DNA from: Mesorhizobium sp. INR15
Lineage (GTDB): Bacteria > Pseudomonadota > Alphaproteobacteria > Rhizobiales > Rhizobiaceae
Assembly: GCF_015500075.1 (NCBI RefSeq)
Contig: NZ_CP045496.1
Coordinates: 5,652,001-5,716,000 of the forward strand
DNA length: 64,000 nt
Direction: 5' to 3'
Part shown: positions 35,169 through 44,448 of the stretch, piece by piece
Layout of the letters: each line of letters opens with the position of its first letter
Position numbering within the stretch: position 1 is the stretch's first letter
Made by a program: the position numbers and the translations under genes
Notes under the pieces: generated by a model
Seen by the model: only the letters and a program-made list of their open reading frames with translations
Told to the model about the DNA's origin: nothing
Database searches by the model: none

Positions 35169-35906
35169 TCAGTTCGCGGCGGCGACGCGCTTTTTCTTCT
35201 TGCCACCGGACTTCTTGTTGGTGACCGCCGGAGCGGTATCATCATAGCCGGCAAAGACCTGATAGTCCTTGGCGCTGGGCTCTGGAACGACGACGTTGTT
35301 GTCGGTGAAGACGAACTGCGTGGCGGCCGAGGGGTCGCTGACCTGGACTTGATATTGGTGAAGCTGCGAATAGAGAACATCGTTGCCGTGCATGACGGCA
35401 ATCCGGATCGGCATTGTGAGAGTGCCGGGAGCGAACATCGGCCCTGGAACGACCTTGCCGGCAACCGCCACTTTCATTGTCAGCTGGCCGTTGGCTCGCA
35501 GGCAATCGCGACTCACGTCGCTGACAGACGCCTGGTAGATGATCTTGGCCGAATCATCCGGCGGGGCAACAGTCGCATCGACTGCGGCTGCGGCATCGGC
35601 AGCGGCGGCCTTTTTCTTCGGCTTCGGGGCCGCTGCCTTGGAATAGGTGTTGAAGAATGCCGTGCCGTCGCGCACCGACACTTTCGGACAGTAGGCCTGC
35701 AGCTGGCTGGCGAGAACCTTGGGGTCCTGCGGCGGCGGTGGCGCCGTTGTATCCTTCTTGCCTATGCCAAGGTTCAGGATGCCATTGTCGCTCGATTGGC
35801 AGCCTGCGGCGGCAAGCATAAAGCCAGCGAGCGCAAGACCCGCGACAAAACGACCACTGAACGCGCGACCATTGACCGGGCGACCGCTGACTGAATGAAA
35901 CGCCAT
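35169..35906 (-). CDS. Putative lipoprotein, unknown function
   Basis: The 245-residue protein has a long N-terminal signal ending in the lipobox LAAAGC (cysteine about 36), then a low-complexity Pro/Lys/Ala region (about 55-110, including PKPKKKAAAADAAAAVDA). A globular part (about 115-225) has DCLRANGQLTMKVAVAGKVV and a basic tail GGKKKKRVAAAN. The signal segment carries a repeated (S/N)GR pattern, encoded by 15-bp repeats near 35850-35895. ATG 35906 has GGGAAGAG upstream. It is alphaproteobacterial in style; no known family was recognised. Confidence 0.7.
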   Translation of the reverse strand: MAFHSVSGRPVNGRAFSGRFVAGLALAGFMLAAAGCQSSDNGILNLGIGKKDTTAPPPPQDPKVLASQLQAYCPKVSVRDGTAFFNTYSKAAAPKPKKKAAAADAAAAVDATVAPPDDSAKIIYQASVSDVSRDCLRANGQLTMKVAVAGKVVPGPMFAPGTLTMPIRIAVMHGNDVLYSQLHQYQVQVSDPSAATQFVFTDNNVVVPEPSAKDYQVFAGYDDTAPAVTNKKSGGKKKKRVAAAN

Positions 35907-36033
35907 AAACTGCTCTTCCCTCTCGCAAAGCTGGTGACGTATATCAACCGCGCGGCAAAAATGCGACTGAGCCAACGCAGAAATTAACCACTGCGCCGTG
36001 GACAAAAAGCCGGGCAAAAATGGATTTGTGACG

Positions 36034-37431
36034 ATGCAATATGTGAGTACACGCGGGGAAGCGCCCGTGCTTGGATTTTCCGACGCCGTGCTGGCCGGGC
36101 TGGCGCGCGACGGCGGGCTCTACGTCCCACGCGAGTGGCCGCGGTTCTCCGCCGCCGAGATCCGCGCCATGCGTGGCCTAGCGTATCCGGATCTTGCGAT
36201 CCGCGTGCTGACGCCGTTCCTTGGGGACGAGATTCCGGCACCGGTCTTCGAACGCCTGGTCCGCGAAGCCTATGCGACGTTCCGCCACGAGGCCGTCTGT
36301 CCGCTGGTGCAAATTGGCTCGAACACCTTCGTGCTGGAGCTGTTCCATGGCCCGACGCTCGCCTTCAAGGACGTGGCCATGCAGCTTCTGGCCCGGCTGA
36401 TGGACCATGTGCTGACTGAGCGCGACCAGCATGCCACCATCGTCGGCGCCACTTCAGGCGATACAGGCGGAGCGGCTATCGATGCTTTCGCCGGGCGCAG
36501 CCGCACCGACATCTTCATCCTGTTCCCGCATGGCCGCGTATCGCCGGTGCAACAGCGGCAGATGACGACTTCGACCGCCGACAATGTTCATGCTCTGGCG
36601 ATCGAAGGCAATTTCGACGATTGCCAGGGCCTGCTCAAGGACATGTTCAACGATCACGGCTTTCGCGACCGGGTTTCCCTGTCGGGCGTCAATTCGATCA
36701 ACTGGGCCCGTATCATGGCCCAGATCGTCTACTATTTCTCGTCGGCGCTATCGCTCGGCGCACCAGACCGTCCAGTTTCCTTCACCGTGCCGACCGGCAA
36801 TTTCGGCGATATCTTCGCCGGCTATGCCGCCAAGAAAATGGGCCTGCCGATCGAACGGCTGACTGTCGCCACCAATGACAACGACATTCTGGCGCGCACA
36901 TTTGCAACCGGCGAATACCGCACGAAAGGCGTCTTCGCCACCACATCGCCGTCAATGGACATCCAGGTCTCTTCGAATTTCGAGCGGTTGCTGTTCGAGG
37001 CTTCGGGCCGTGAGGCCGCGACCGTGCGGCGGTATATGGACGGCCTCAAGCAGTCCGGCGCTTTCACCATCGAAGCCCAGGAAATCGCCCGGATGCGCTC
37101 CGAATTCGATGCCGGCCGCGCCACCATGGAGCAGGTCGCCGCCACCATCCGCTCGACGCTGGCCGGCAGCAACTACCTGCTTGACCCGCACACGGCGGCG
37201 GCCGTGCATGTCGCTGCCGGCAAATCCGCTGGCGCCGTGCCGATGGTGGTGCTGGGGACGGCCCATCCGGCAAAATTCCCGGCTGCCGTCGAAGCCGCCA
37301 GCGGCGTGTCGCCAGCCCTGCCCGCATGGCTAGGGGGATTGATGACATTTGAGGAAAAATACACGGTACTTCCATCCGACCTGAAAATGGTGGAAGATTA
37401 CGTCAGCCGCCGCGCGCGGGCGGCGCGTTAG
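36034..37431 (+). CDS. thrC: Threonine synthase
   Basis: The 465-residue PLP enzyme converts O-phosphohomoserine to threonine. It starts MQYVSTRGEAP as other proteobacterial ThrC proteins do. Lys112 in HGPTLAFKDVAM binds PLP, and GATSGDTGGAAIDAF and VPTGNFGDIFAGY bind the cofactor and phosphate. A GTG 12 codons upstream is possible but fits worse. Homoserine kinase thrB, the preceding step, lies 9 kb away in another operon. It probably shares a transcript with the M16 peptidase 14 bp downstream. Confidence 0.96.
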   Translation: MQYVSTRGEAPVLGFSDAVLAGLARDGGLYVPREWPRFSAAEIRAMRGLAYPDLAIRVLTPFLGDEIPAPVFERLVREAYATFRHEAVCPLVQIGSNTFVLELFHGPTLAFKDVAMQLLARLMDHVLTERDQHATIVGATSGDTGGAAIDAFAGRSRTDIFILFPHGRVSPVQQRQMTTSTADNVHALAIEGNFDDCQGLLKDMFNDHGFRDRVSLSGVNSINWARIMAQIVYYFSSALSLGAPDRPVSFTVPTGNFGDIFAGYAAKKMGLPIERLTVATNDNDILARTFATGEYRTKGVFATTSPSMDIQVSSNFERLLFEASGREAATVRRYMDGLKQSGAFTIEAQEIARMRSEFDAGRATMEQVAATIRSTLAGSNYLLDPHTAAAVHVAAGKSAGAVPMVVLGTAHPAKFPAAVEAASGVSPALPAWLGGLMTFEEKYTVLPSDLKMVEDYVSRRARAAR

Positions 37432-37445
37432 GGAGTAGTAGCCAT

Positions 37446-38738
37446 ATGGGTGTTGAGGTAAGCCGTCTGTCGAACGGCCTGACAGTCGCCACCGAAACCC
37501 TTCCAAGCATCGAATCCGTTGCCCTTGGTGCCTGGGTGAAGTCAGGCGCTCGTAATGAGCGTGAAGATGAACACGGAATGGCTCATCTGCTTGAGCACAT
37601 GGCGTTCAAGGGCACGAAAAGGCGAACAGCGTTCGAAATCGCTTCGGAAATCGAGGATGTCGGTGGCGAGATCAATGCAGCCACCAGCGTCGAGACCACA
37701 TCCTATTACGCCAGGGTGTTGAGCGACGACGTGCCGCTGGCCGTCGATATCCTCTCCGACATTCTGCAGGAGTCTGAATTCGACCCGCAGGAGCTTGAGC
37801 GCGAGCAGCACGTGATCCTGCAGGAGATCGGCGCCGCGCACGATACGCCAGACGACATCGTCTTCGACCGTTTCACGGAGACGGCCTTTCGCCACCAGAC
37901 CATCGGACGCTCTATCCTCGGCACGCCGGAAACGGTCAAATCCTTCACCTCGAAGCAATTGCACGATTTCATCGAGCGGCAATATGGCGCCGAGAGCATG
38001 GTGATCGTCGCCGCCGGCGACATCAAGCATGACAATTTCGTGCGCGAGGTCGAGAAACGCCTCGGCGGCTTCCGCAGCAAGGCCGACAGCACCATTCCCC
38101 AATATGCCCAATATGTCGGCGGCGATTTCCGTGAGGACCGCGACCTGATGGACGCCCAGATCGTGCTTGGCTTCGAAGGCCGCGCCTACCATGTGCGCGA
38201 CTTCTATGCCTCGCAGGTGCTGTCTATGATCCTTGGCGGCGGCATGTCGTCCCGCCTGTTCCAGGAAGTCCGCGAGAAGCGCGGCCTGTGCTATTCGGTC
38301 TACGCGTTCCACTGGGGCTTTTCAGACACCGGCATATTCGGCGTCCATGCCGCGACCGGGCAAAGCGACATCGCCGAACTGGTGCCCGTCATCATCGACG
38401 AATTGCAGAAGGCCGGTGAGAAGATCCTGCAGGAAGAACTCGACCGCGCGCGCGCCCAATATCGCGCCGGATTGATCATGTCCGCCGAAAGCCCGGCCAG
38501 CCGCGCCTCGCAGATCGCCCGGCAACTGCTTCTGTTCGGCCGGCCGATCGCCAAGGAGGAACTGATGGAGCGGCTGTCGGCGCTGACGATCGAGCGGCTG
38601 ACCGATCTGTCGTCGCGACTGTTCTCAACCAAGCCGACGCTCACCGCTGTCGGGCCTGTGGGTACGCTGGCGCCATACGAGGCAATCCTCGATTCGCTGT
38701 CGGGCACGCAGACCACGGCCCGCAAGCTCGCCGTCTAA
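37446..38738 (+). CDS. M16 family zinc metallopeptidase (processing-peptidase-like)
   Basis: The 430-residue protein has the inverted zinc motif HLLEH at 47-51 with the distal glutamate in the ELEREQHVILQEI region (about 117-129). The second half, with the glycine-rich loop ILGGGMSSRLFQEVREKRGL near 261-280, is the usual non-catalytic domain. It resembles the beta subunit of the mitochondrial processing peptidase and rickettsial homologues. In bacteria it degrades peptides in the cytoplasm. The gene follows thrC by 14 bp and precedes the acetyltransferase by 15 bp. Confidence 0.92.
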   Translation: MGVEVSRLSNGLTVATETLPSIESVALGAWVKSGARNEREDEHGMAHLLEHMAFKGTKRRTAFEIASEIEDVGGEINAATSVETTSYYARVLSDDVPLAVDILSDILQESEFDPQELEREQHVILQEIGAAHDTPDDIVFDRFTETAFRHQTIGRSILGTPETVKSFTSKQLHDFIERQYGAESMVIVAAGDIKHDNFVREVEKRLGGFRSKADSTIPQYAQYVGGDFREDRDLMDAQIVLGFEGRAYHVRDFYASQVLSMILGGGMSSRLFQEVREKRGLCYSVYAFHWGFSDTGIFGVHAATGQSDIAELVPVIIDELQKAGEKILQEELDRARAQYRAGLIMSAESPASRASQIARQLLLFGRPIAKEELMERLSALTIERLTDLSSRLFSTKPTLTAVGPVGTLAPYEAILDSLSGTQTTARKLAV

Positions 38739-38753
38739 GCCAGCACCAGCGTC

Positions 38754-39350
38754 GTGTTCGCGCTCCCTTTCTTTCGCCGTGACCTCCCGGCACTGAAAGG
38801 TGATCGCGTCACGTTGCGGGTGCCGCTGACCAACGACTATCGCGAATGGTCGATAGTGCGTGGCGAAAGCCGCGCCTTCCTGGAGCCTTGGGAACCGCGC
38901 TGGACCCCTGATGAACTCGACCGTTCGGCCTGGCGGCTTCGTATCAGCCGCTACCGCGAGGATTATGCACAGGGAACAGCGATCGCCTTCTTCATTTTCG
39001 AGAAGAGCACAGGCAAGCTGGCCGGTGGAATAACGCTCGGCAACATCCGCCACGGCGTCTCGCAAAGCGGCCATGTCGGCTACTGGATCGGCGAGCGCTT
39101 TGGCGGACGCGGCCTGATGACCGACGCGGTCAAGGTGGTGGCACGCTTCGCCTTCGATACGCTGAGGTTGCACCGGATCGAGGCGGCCTGTATTCCCGAC
39201 AATATCAGGTCGATCCGCGTGCTTGAAAAAGCCGGATTCCGGCGCGAAGGACTTCTGCGATCCTATCTCAGGATCAACGGCATCTGGCAGGATCACTACC
39301 TCTACGCCCGGATCGCGGACGATCCGCCGGGCGCTGGAACGAAGGACTGA
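38754..39350 (+). CDS. GNAT acetyltransferase, RimJ/RimL type
   Basis: The 198-residue protein has a RimJ-like fold: LKGDRVTLRVPLTNDYREW at about 14-32, the acetyl-CoA loop YWIGERFGGRGLMTDAV near 103-119, and IPDNIRSIRVLEKAGFRREG near 142-161. RimJ and RimL acetylate the N-terminus of ribosomal proteins; this target is inferred. The start is a GTG at 38754 without a clear ribosome site. It lies 15 bp after the M16 gene and 3 bp before the EAL gene, so all are probably cotranscribed. Confidence 0.85.
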   Translation: MFALPFFRRDLPALKGDRVTLRVPLTNDYREWSIVRGESRAFLEPWEPRWTPDELDRSAWRLRISRYREDYAQGTAIAFFIFEKSTGKLAGGITLGNIRHGVSQSGHVGYWIGERFGGRGLMTDAVKVVARFAFDTLRLHRIEAACIPDNIRSIRVLEKAGFRREGLLRSYLRINGIWQDHYLYARIADDPPGAGTKD

Positions 39351-39353
39351 TTT

Positions 39354-42242
39354 TTGAAGAATTTCCTGCGCAACGGGCCGTTGTTCGCCTTTGTCCTCGC
39401 GGCATTCATGACGCTGTGCGCGGCGTCCTCGGCCTTTGCCGTCGAGCCGATCAAGATCGCCCGCGACGACGTGGCGCTCGACCTTTCCGGCGCCGTCGAG
39501 ATTTATCGGAACCAGGGCGAGAATTTCCAGGTTTCGACAGCACCTGGGCCTGACGGCATCGTGCGGCGCATCGAGGTCGAGGCCAATGACGCGCGTTCGA
39601 CTGGTGACTGGGCGGTGTTCGCGCTTGCCAACACCACCGACCAGCAGCTCGACCGGCTGATCGTCGCACCGCATTTCCGGCTGGTGAATTCCGGCATCTT
39701 CTGGCCTGATCTCGGCTCGACCCGCATCGCGGCGATCACGCCCAGCGAAGGCTTCGCGCTCGACCGCCAGACCAGCCCCGACGCCGACGTGTTCCGGGTA
39801 ACGCTGAACCCCGGCACCGTCATCACCTTCATCGCCGAACTGGCGTCGCCGAAACTGCCGCAGGTCTATCTCTGGGACCCGGAATCCTACAAGGACTCGG
39901 TCAATTCCTACACGCTGTTTCGCGGCATCGTCATCGGCATCGCCGGGTTGCTGGCGCTGTTCCTGACCATCCTTTTCGTCGTCAAGGGAACGTCAATGTT
40001 CCCGGCGACGGCCGCACTTGCCTGGGCGGTTCTTGCCTATATCTGCGTCGATTTCGGCTTCCTCAACAAGATCATCGAGATATCGCCCGGCAACGAGCAG
40101 ATGTGGCGAGCGGGAACGGAGGTGGCGCTTGCGGCAACCTTCGTGGTGTTCCTGTTTGCCTATCTCAACCTCAACCGATGGCACGGCCATTTCAGCTATG
40201 GCGCGCTGGTCTGGATCCTCGGACTTCTGTTGATCGCGGGCGTCGCCATCGTCGATCCGGCGGTGGCTGCCGGCATCGCCCGGCTGTCCTTCGCCGCCAC
40301 CGCGCTGACCGGGCTCGGCCTCATCATCTTCCTCGGTATTCGTGGTTATGACAGGGCGATCATGCTGGTGCCCAGTTGGGTCATGGTGCTGTTGTGGCTA
40401 TGCGGGTCGTGGATGGCGATCACCGGCATGCTCGACAACGACATTGCCCAGCCGGCGCTTGGCGGTGGACTGATCCTGATCATCCTGCTGATCGGCTTCA
40501 CCGTCATGCAGCACGCCTTTGCCGGCGGGGCGCTGCATCAGGGCCTGTTCTCCGACCTTGAACGGCAGGCGTTGGCCGTTGCCGGCTCTGGCGATACGGT
40601 GTGGGACTGGGACGTGCTGCGCGACCGTGTCGTCACCAAGCCGGATGTCAGCATCCAGCTTGGCCTGGCGCCCAACAGCCTTGGCGGTGCGGCCCGCAAC
40701 TGGCTGCCGGTGCTGCATGCCGATGATCGCGACACCTTCCGCACGACGCTCGACGTGGTGCTCGAGCACCGGCGTGGCCGCGTCTCGCAGAATTTCCGCT
40801 TGCGCGGCGCCGACGGGCACTATCACTGGTTCTCGCTGCGGGCGCGGCCGGTGATCGGATCGGATGGCGAGGTCATTCGCTGCGTCGGCACGATGGTCGA
40901 CGTGACGGAGCAGAAAAAATCCGAGGAAAGGCTGCTGCACGATGCCGTGCACGACAACCTGACCGGCCTGCCTAACCGAGAATTGCTGATGAATCGGCTG
41001 GAAGCGATCATCTCGATCGCGCGGACCGAGGAGAAGGTTCGCCCAACCGTTTTCGTCATCGACATCGATCGTTTCAAGCAGGTCAATGACGGGCTCGGCA
41101 TATCCGCCGGCGACACCATTCTTCTGACCATCGCGCGGCGGCTGCACCGGTTGTTGAAGCCGAAGGACTCGCTGTCGCGCTTTGCCGGCGACCAGTTCGC
41201 GCTGATGCTGTTGTCGGAACAGGACCCGGCCCGCATCGCCGCCGTGGCCGACGCCATCAAGCATGCGATCAACAACCCGATCACCTTTGCCAAGCGCGAG
41301 ATCGTGCTGACCGCATCAATCGGACTGATCACCTGGAATTCGCCGCAGATGTCGGCCGAGGATATGGTCAAGGACGCCGAGTTGGCCATGCATCAGGCCA
41401 AGCGCTTCGGCGGCGACCGGATCGAGCCGTTCCGCCCTGCCTTCCGTACCGTCGGAACCGACAGGCTGCAGTTCGAGTCCGACCTGCGCCGCGCCATCGA
41501 GCGGCGCGAATTCACGCTGGCCTATCAGCCGATCGTGCGGCTGGAAGACGGCAGCGTAGCCGGCTTCGAGGCCCTGCTGCGATGGGACCACCCGCGCCGT
41601 GGCATGATCCCTCCAGCGGATTTCATTCCGGTGGCTGAAAGCTGCGGGCTTATCGTGCAGCTTGGCCTGTTCGCCATGCAGCAGGCCGCCGAGGACCTTG
41701 CGACCTGGCAAAAACAGATCGGCGATGCGCCACTGTCGGTCTCGGTCAACCTTTCCAGCCGCCAGCTGATCCGCCGCGATCTTGTCAGCGATGTCCGCTC
41801 GGTTATCGCGCGTGCCAATCTGAAGCCGCGCTGCTTCCGGCTGGAACTGACGGAATCGCTGGTGATGGACAATCCCGAGCAGACCGCGCATGTGCTGACC
41901 AAGCTGAAGCAGCTTGGCATTGGCCTGTCGCTAGACGATTTCGGCACGGGCTATTCATCACTCGCCTATCTGACCCGCTTCCCGTTCGACACGATCAAGA
42001 TCGACAAGAGCTTTGTCGACGACAACACGCCGAAGCGTGCCGTGCTGCTCAAGTCCATGGTCAACATGGCGCATGAGCTCGGCCTCTCGGTTGTCGCCGA
42101 GGGCATATCGGACGAAAGCGATGCATTGGAACTGCGGCAGATGGGTTGCGAATATGTGCAGAGCTTCATGTTCGGCGCGCCGATGCCCGGCGATCAGGTA
42201 CTGAAGACGCTGAAAGAACAGTACCCGCTGACGCAGGCGTGA
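39354..42242 (+). CDS. Membrane sensor with PAS, degenerate GGDEF and EAL domains
   Basis: The 962-residue protein starts with a TTG 3 bp after the previous stop, with AAGGA at fair spacing. A signal peptide (1-29) precedes a periplasmic sensing domain of 7TMR-DISM style (about 30-180), about seven membrane helices (about 185-395) and a PAS domain (about 405-520). The GGDEF domain (about 530-690) has RFAGDQF instead of GGDEF, so it probably cannot make c-di-GMP. The EAL domain (about 700-950) keeps EALLR, VNLSSRQ, ELTES, DDFGTGYSSL, IKIDKSF and VVAEGI, so it should hydrolyse c-di-GMP. It links an external signal to motility or surface polysaccharide control. Confidence 0.92.
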   Translation: MKNFLRNGPLFAFVLAAFMTLCAASSAFAVEPIKIARDDVALDLSGAVEIYRNQGENFQVSTAPGPDGIVRRIEVEANDARSTGDWAVFALANTTDQQLDRLIVAPHFRLVNSGIFWPDLGSTRIAAITPSEGFALDRQTSPDADVFRVTLNPGTVITFIAELASPKLPQVYLWDPESYKDSVNSYTLFRGIVIGIAGLLALFLTILFVVKGTSMFPATAALAWAVLAYICVDFGFLNKIIEISPGNEQMWRAGTEVALAATFVVFLFAYLNLNRWHGHFSYGALVWILGLLLIAGVAIVDPAVAAGIARLSFAATALTGLGLIIFLGIRGYDRAIMLVPSWVMVLLWLCGSWMAITGMLDNDIAQPALGGGLILIILLIGFTVMQHAFAGGALHQGLFSDLERQALAVAGSGDTVWDWDVLRDRVVTKPDVSIQLGLAPNSLGGAARNWLPVLHADDRDTFRTTLDVVLEHRRGRVSQNFRLRGADGHYHWFSLRARPVIGSDGEVIRCVGTMVDVTEQKKSEERLLHDAVHDNLTGLPNRELLMNRLEAIISIARTEEKVRPTVFVIDIDRFKQVNDGLGISAGDTILLTIARRLHRLLKPKDSLSRFAGDQFALMLLSEQDPARIAAVADAIKHAINNPITFAKREIVLTASIGLITWNSPQMSAEDMVKDAELAMHQAKRFGGDRIEPFRPAFRTVGTDRLQFESDLRRAIERREFTLAYQPIVRLEDGSVAGFEALLRWDHPRRGMIPPADFIPVAESCGLIVQLGLFAMQQAAEDLATWQKQIGDAPLSVSVNLSSRQLIRRDLVSDVRSVIARANLKPRCFRLELTESLVMDNPEQTAHVLTKLKQLGIGLSLDDFGTGYSSLAYLTRFPFDTIKIDKSFVDDNTPKRAVLLKSMVNMAHELGLSVVAEGISDESDALELRQMGCEYVQSFMFGAPMPGDQVLKTLKEQYPLTQA

Positions 42243-42279
42243 GCTTGCAGGCTTTAAACTGACTGCTTTTCGGCTTCGC

Positions 42280-42888
42280 TTACGCGTGCCCGGCGGCTGG
42301 GCTGAGATGCGCCAGATCGATGCCGATCGAGGCGAGGATGCGGTCGTATTTGCGCTCGATATCGGCATCGAACAGAAGTTCGGCATTGGCCGGGCAGGTC
42401 AGCCAGCCGTTTTCAGCGATCTCGTTTTCCAGCTGGCCGGCGCCCCACCCGGAATAGCCGAGCGCCATCAGCGCGTGGCGCGGTCCACGGCCCGACGAAA
42501 TGGCGCGCAATATGTCGACGGTGGCGGTCAGGCAGATGTCATCGGAAACGGTCAACGAGGATTCCACCCGGTAATCGCCCGAATGCAGGACGAAGCCACG
42601 GCTGCGGTCGACCGGCCCGCCATTGCGCACGACGAAGTCGCGGGCCTGCGCCGGCAGGCGGATGGCCTCCTGCTCGTTCATGATGCCGAGTTGCACGAGA
42701 AGGTCGGGAAAGAGCATTTGCTGCGTCTGGTTGATGATCAGGCCCATCGCGCCTTCATCAGAATGCGCGCAGATGTAGATGACGGAACGCGTGAAGCGGT
42801 CATCCTTCATGCCGGGCATGGCAATGAGGAACTGATCGTCGAGAAAGCCGCGGCCGGCAGCCGTCTTCTTGTGTCGCAACAAGTCCAT
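42280..42888 (-). CDS. YqgE/AlgH family protein
   Basis: The protein of about 202 residues has the DUF179 pattern: GFLDDQFLIAMPGMKDDRF, then VIYICAHSDEGAMGLIINQ and GGPVDRSRGFVLHSG, and a final ALGYSGWGAGQLENEIAENGW. The function is not settled; AlgH was linked to alginate regulation. ATG 42888 gives the expected N-terminus; a GTG at 42969 is possible. It is divergent from the DsbD-like gene and converges on the EAL gene 37 bp away. Confidence 0.9.
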   Translation of the reverse strand: MDLLRHKKTAAGRGFLDDQFLIAMPGMKDDRFTRSVIYICAHSDEGAMGLIINQTQQMLFPDLLVQLGIMNEQEAIRLPAQARDFVVRNGGPVDRSRGFVLHSGDYRVESSLTVSDDICLTATVDILRAISSGRGPRHALMALGYSGWGAGQLENEIAENGWLTCPANAELLFDADIERKYDRILASIGIDLAHLSPAAGHA

Positions 42889-43036
42889 GACGGGGAGCGT
42901 AACGCGTTTCCGGAGCGCCGAAAAGATGTGGAGCGCGTGATTTGACCGAGACGGCTGGCTGGAGGTCACGCAAATATGATGCCAGCAATGCTATGAAATC
43001 ATTGCACAGCCACGAACGGACGCTCAAATCACCGCC

Positions 43037-43843
43037 ATGCAAAGCTTGAAAATCCTGCTGCTCGGCGCCGTCATCGGCTTGGGAACCGCTCTCCCGGCTC
43101 TCGCCTCATCATCGGCCTGGTACAACAGCGAAGGCGGCAAGGTCCGGCTGGTGACCACCGGCAAGCCCGACGATGCCGGCCGTATCCAGGGCGTGCTGGA
43201 TATTGCGCTCAAGCCGGGCTGGAAGACCTACTGGCGCGACCCAGGCGATGCCGGCGTGCCGCCCCAGCTCGATGTTTCGGCCAGCACCAACATTTCCGAA
43301 GCCGCGCTGTCGTTTCCAGCACCGCAGCGCCATGACGACGGCTATGGCAAATGGGCCGGCTACAACTACCCGGTTTCGCTGCCGGTGACATTCACGCTGG
43401 CGACACCGAACCAGCCGGCGGTCATCGACGCCGACATCTTTCTCGGCATCTGCGAAACGATCTGCATTCCGGTGCAGACAAGGCTCACCGTCGACCCTGG
43501 CTCCGATCCCGACAACGCCGAGGACGCAGCCCTGATCAAGGCGAGCCTGACCGCGTTGCCGACGCCAGCAAGGCCCGACTTCGGCATCAACGTGCTGCCG
43601 GGCGATCACGAGACACTGATTGTAGAGGCGAGCTTTCCCGGCAATCCGGAGGCCGCCGATTTCTTTGTCGCCGGCGAACGCGACTACATGTTCGGGGCGC
43701 CGACCCGCAGCGAGAAGGACGGCAAGCTGATTTTCACGGTGCCGATCCTCGACCGGCCGTCGACGACGCCGACGGATGGCGGGCTTCACTATACGCTGAC
43801 GAGTTCGGCCGGAGCCGTCGAAGGGGTTCTGCCGTTCCCCTGA
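43037..43843 (+). CDS. Periplasmic DsbD/ScsB N-terminal-type domain protein
   Basis: The 268-residue protein has a signal peptide (1-24) and a domain with WKTYWRDPGDAGVPPQ near 56-71, the hallmark of the alpha-type N-terminal domain of ScsB and DsbD (PF11412-like). The Cys pair in GICETICIPV near 136-145 is of the CxxxC type. In ScsB this domain receives electrons from the membrane part and passes them to periplasmic partners. Here the membrane and thioredoxin domains are missing, so a partner must be coded elsewhere. A peroxiredoxin gene follows by 117 bp. Confidence 0.82.
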   Translation: MQSLKILLLGAVIGLGTALPALASSSAWYNSEGGKVRLVTTGKPDDAGRIQGVLDIALKPGWKTYWRDPGDAGVPPQLDVSASTNISEAALSFPAPQRHDDGYGKWAGYNYPVSLPVTFTLATPNQPAVIDADIFLGICETICIPVQTRLTVDPGSDPDNAEDAALIKASLTALPTPARPDFGINVLPGDHETLIVEASFPGNPEAADFFVAGERDYMFGAPTRSEKDGKLIFTVPILDRPSTTPTDGGLHYTLTSSAGAVEGVLPFP

Positions 43844-43960
43844 ACCACATCGGGCATGGCATGGGCTTGGCCGCCTCGACACTAGCCGCTGGCCAGTTGC
43901 GAGAAGAGCCCTAATTCGCTATCGCAAGATACATTTTCCACTCCCAAGCGAGGCATCCCC

Positions 43961-44443
43961 ATGACCATTTCCGTTGGCGACAAATTGCCCGAGGCGACCT
44001 TCAAGACGATGACCGCCGATGGCGCGAAAGAGGTCACGGTGGCTGAAATATTCTCCGGCAAGAAGGTCGTTTTGTTCGGTCTTCCCGGCGCCTTCACGCC
44101 GACCTGCAGCAACAATCACCTGCCAGGATACCTGGAGAACCACGGTGCCATCCTGGCGCGCGGCGTCGACACCATCGCCGTCGTCTCGGTCAACGACGTG
44201 CACGTCATGGGCGCTTGGGCCACCTTCACCGGTGGCGAAGGCAAGATCCTTTATCTTGCCGACGGCAATGGCGATTTCGTCAAATCTGTTGGCCTCGACG
44301 GCGATTTTTCCGGCGGCGGCATGGGGCTGCGCTCGAAGCGCTTTTCGATGATCATCGATGACGGCAAGGTCACGGCACTCAACATCGAGGTCGAGCGCGG
44401 CGTCGACCAGTCCGGCGCGGCGAAAATCCTCGAGCTGCTCTAG
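43961..44443 (+). CDS. Peroxiredoxin, Prx5 type
   Basis: The 160-residue protein has the peroxidatic Cys49 in LPGAFTPTCSNNHLPGY, with PxxxTxxC as required, and ends RGVDQSGAAKILELL. It belongs to the Prx5/PMP20 group, which reduces hydrogen and organic peroxides using glutaredoxin or thioredoxin. Only this cysteine is in the core, so it may need an external thiol. It is cytoplasmic. The DUF2938 gene begins 5 bp after its stop. Confidence 0.93.
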   Translation: MTISVGDKLPEATFKTMTADGAKEVTVAEIFSGKKVVLFGLPGAFTPTCSNNHLPGYLENHGAILARGVDTIAVVSVNDVHVMGAWATFTGGEGKILYLADGNGDFVKSVGLDGDFSGGGMGLRSKRFSMIIDDGKVTALNIEVERGVDQSGAAKILELL

Positions 44444-44448
44444 ACGCC

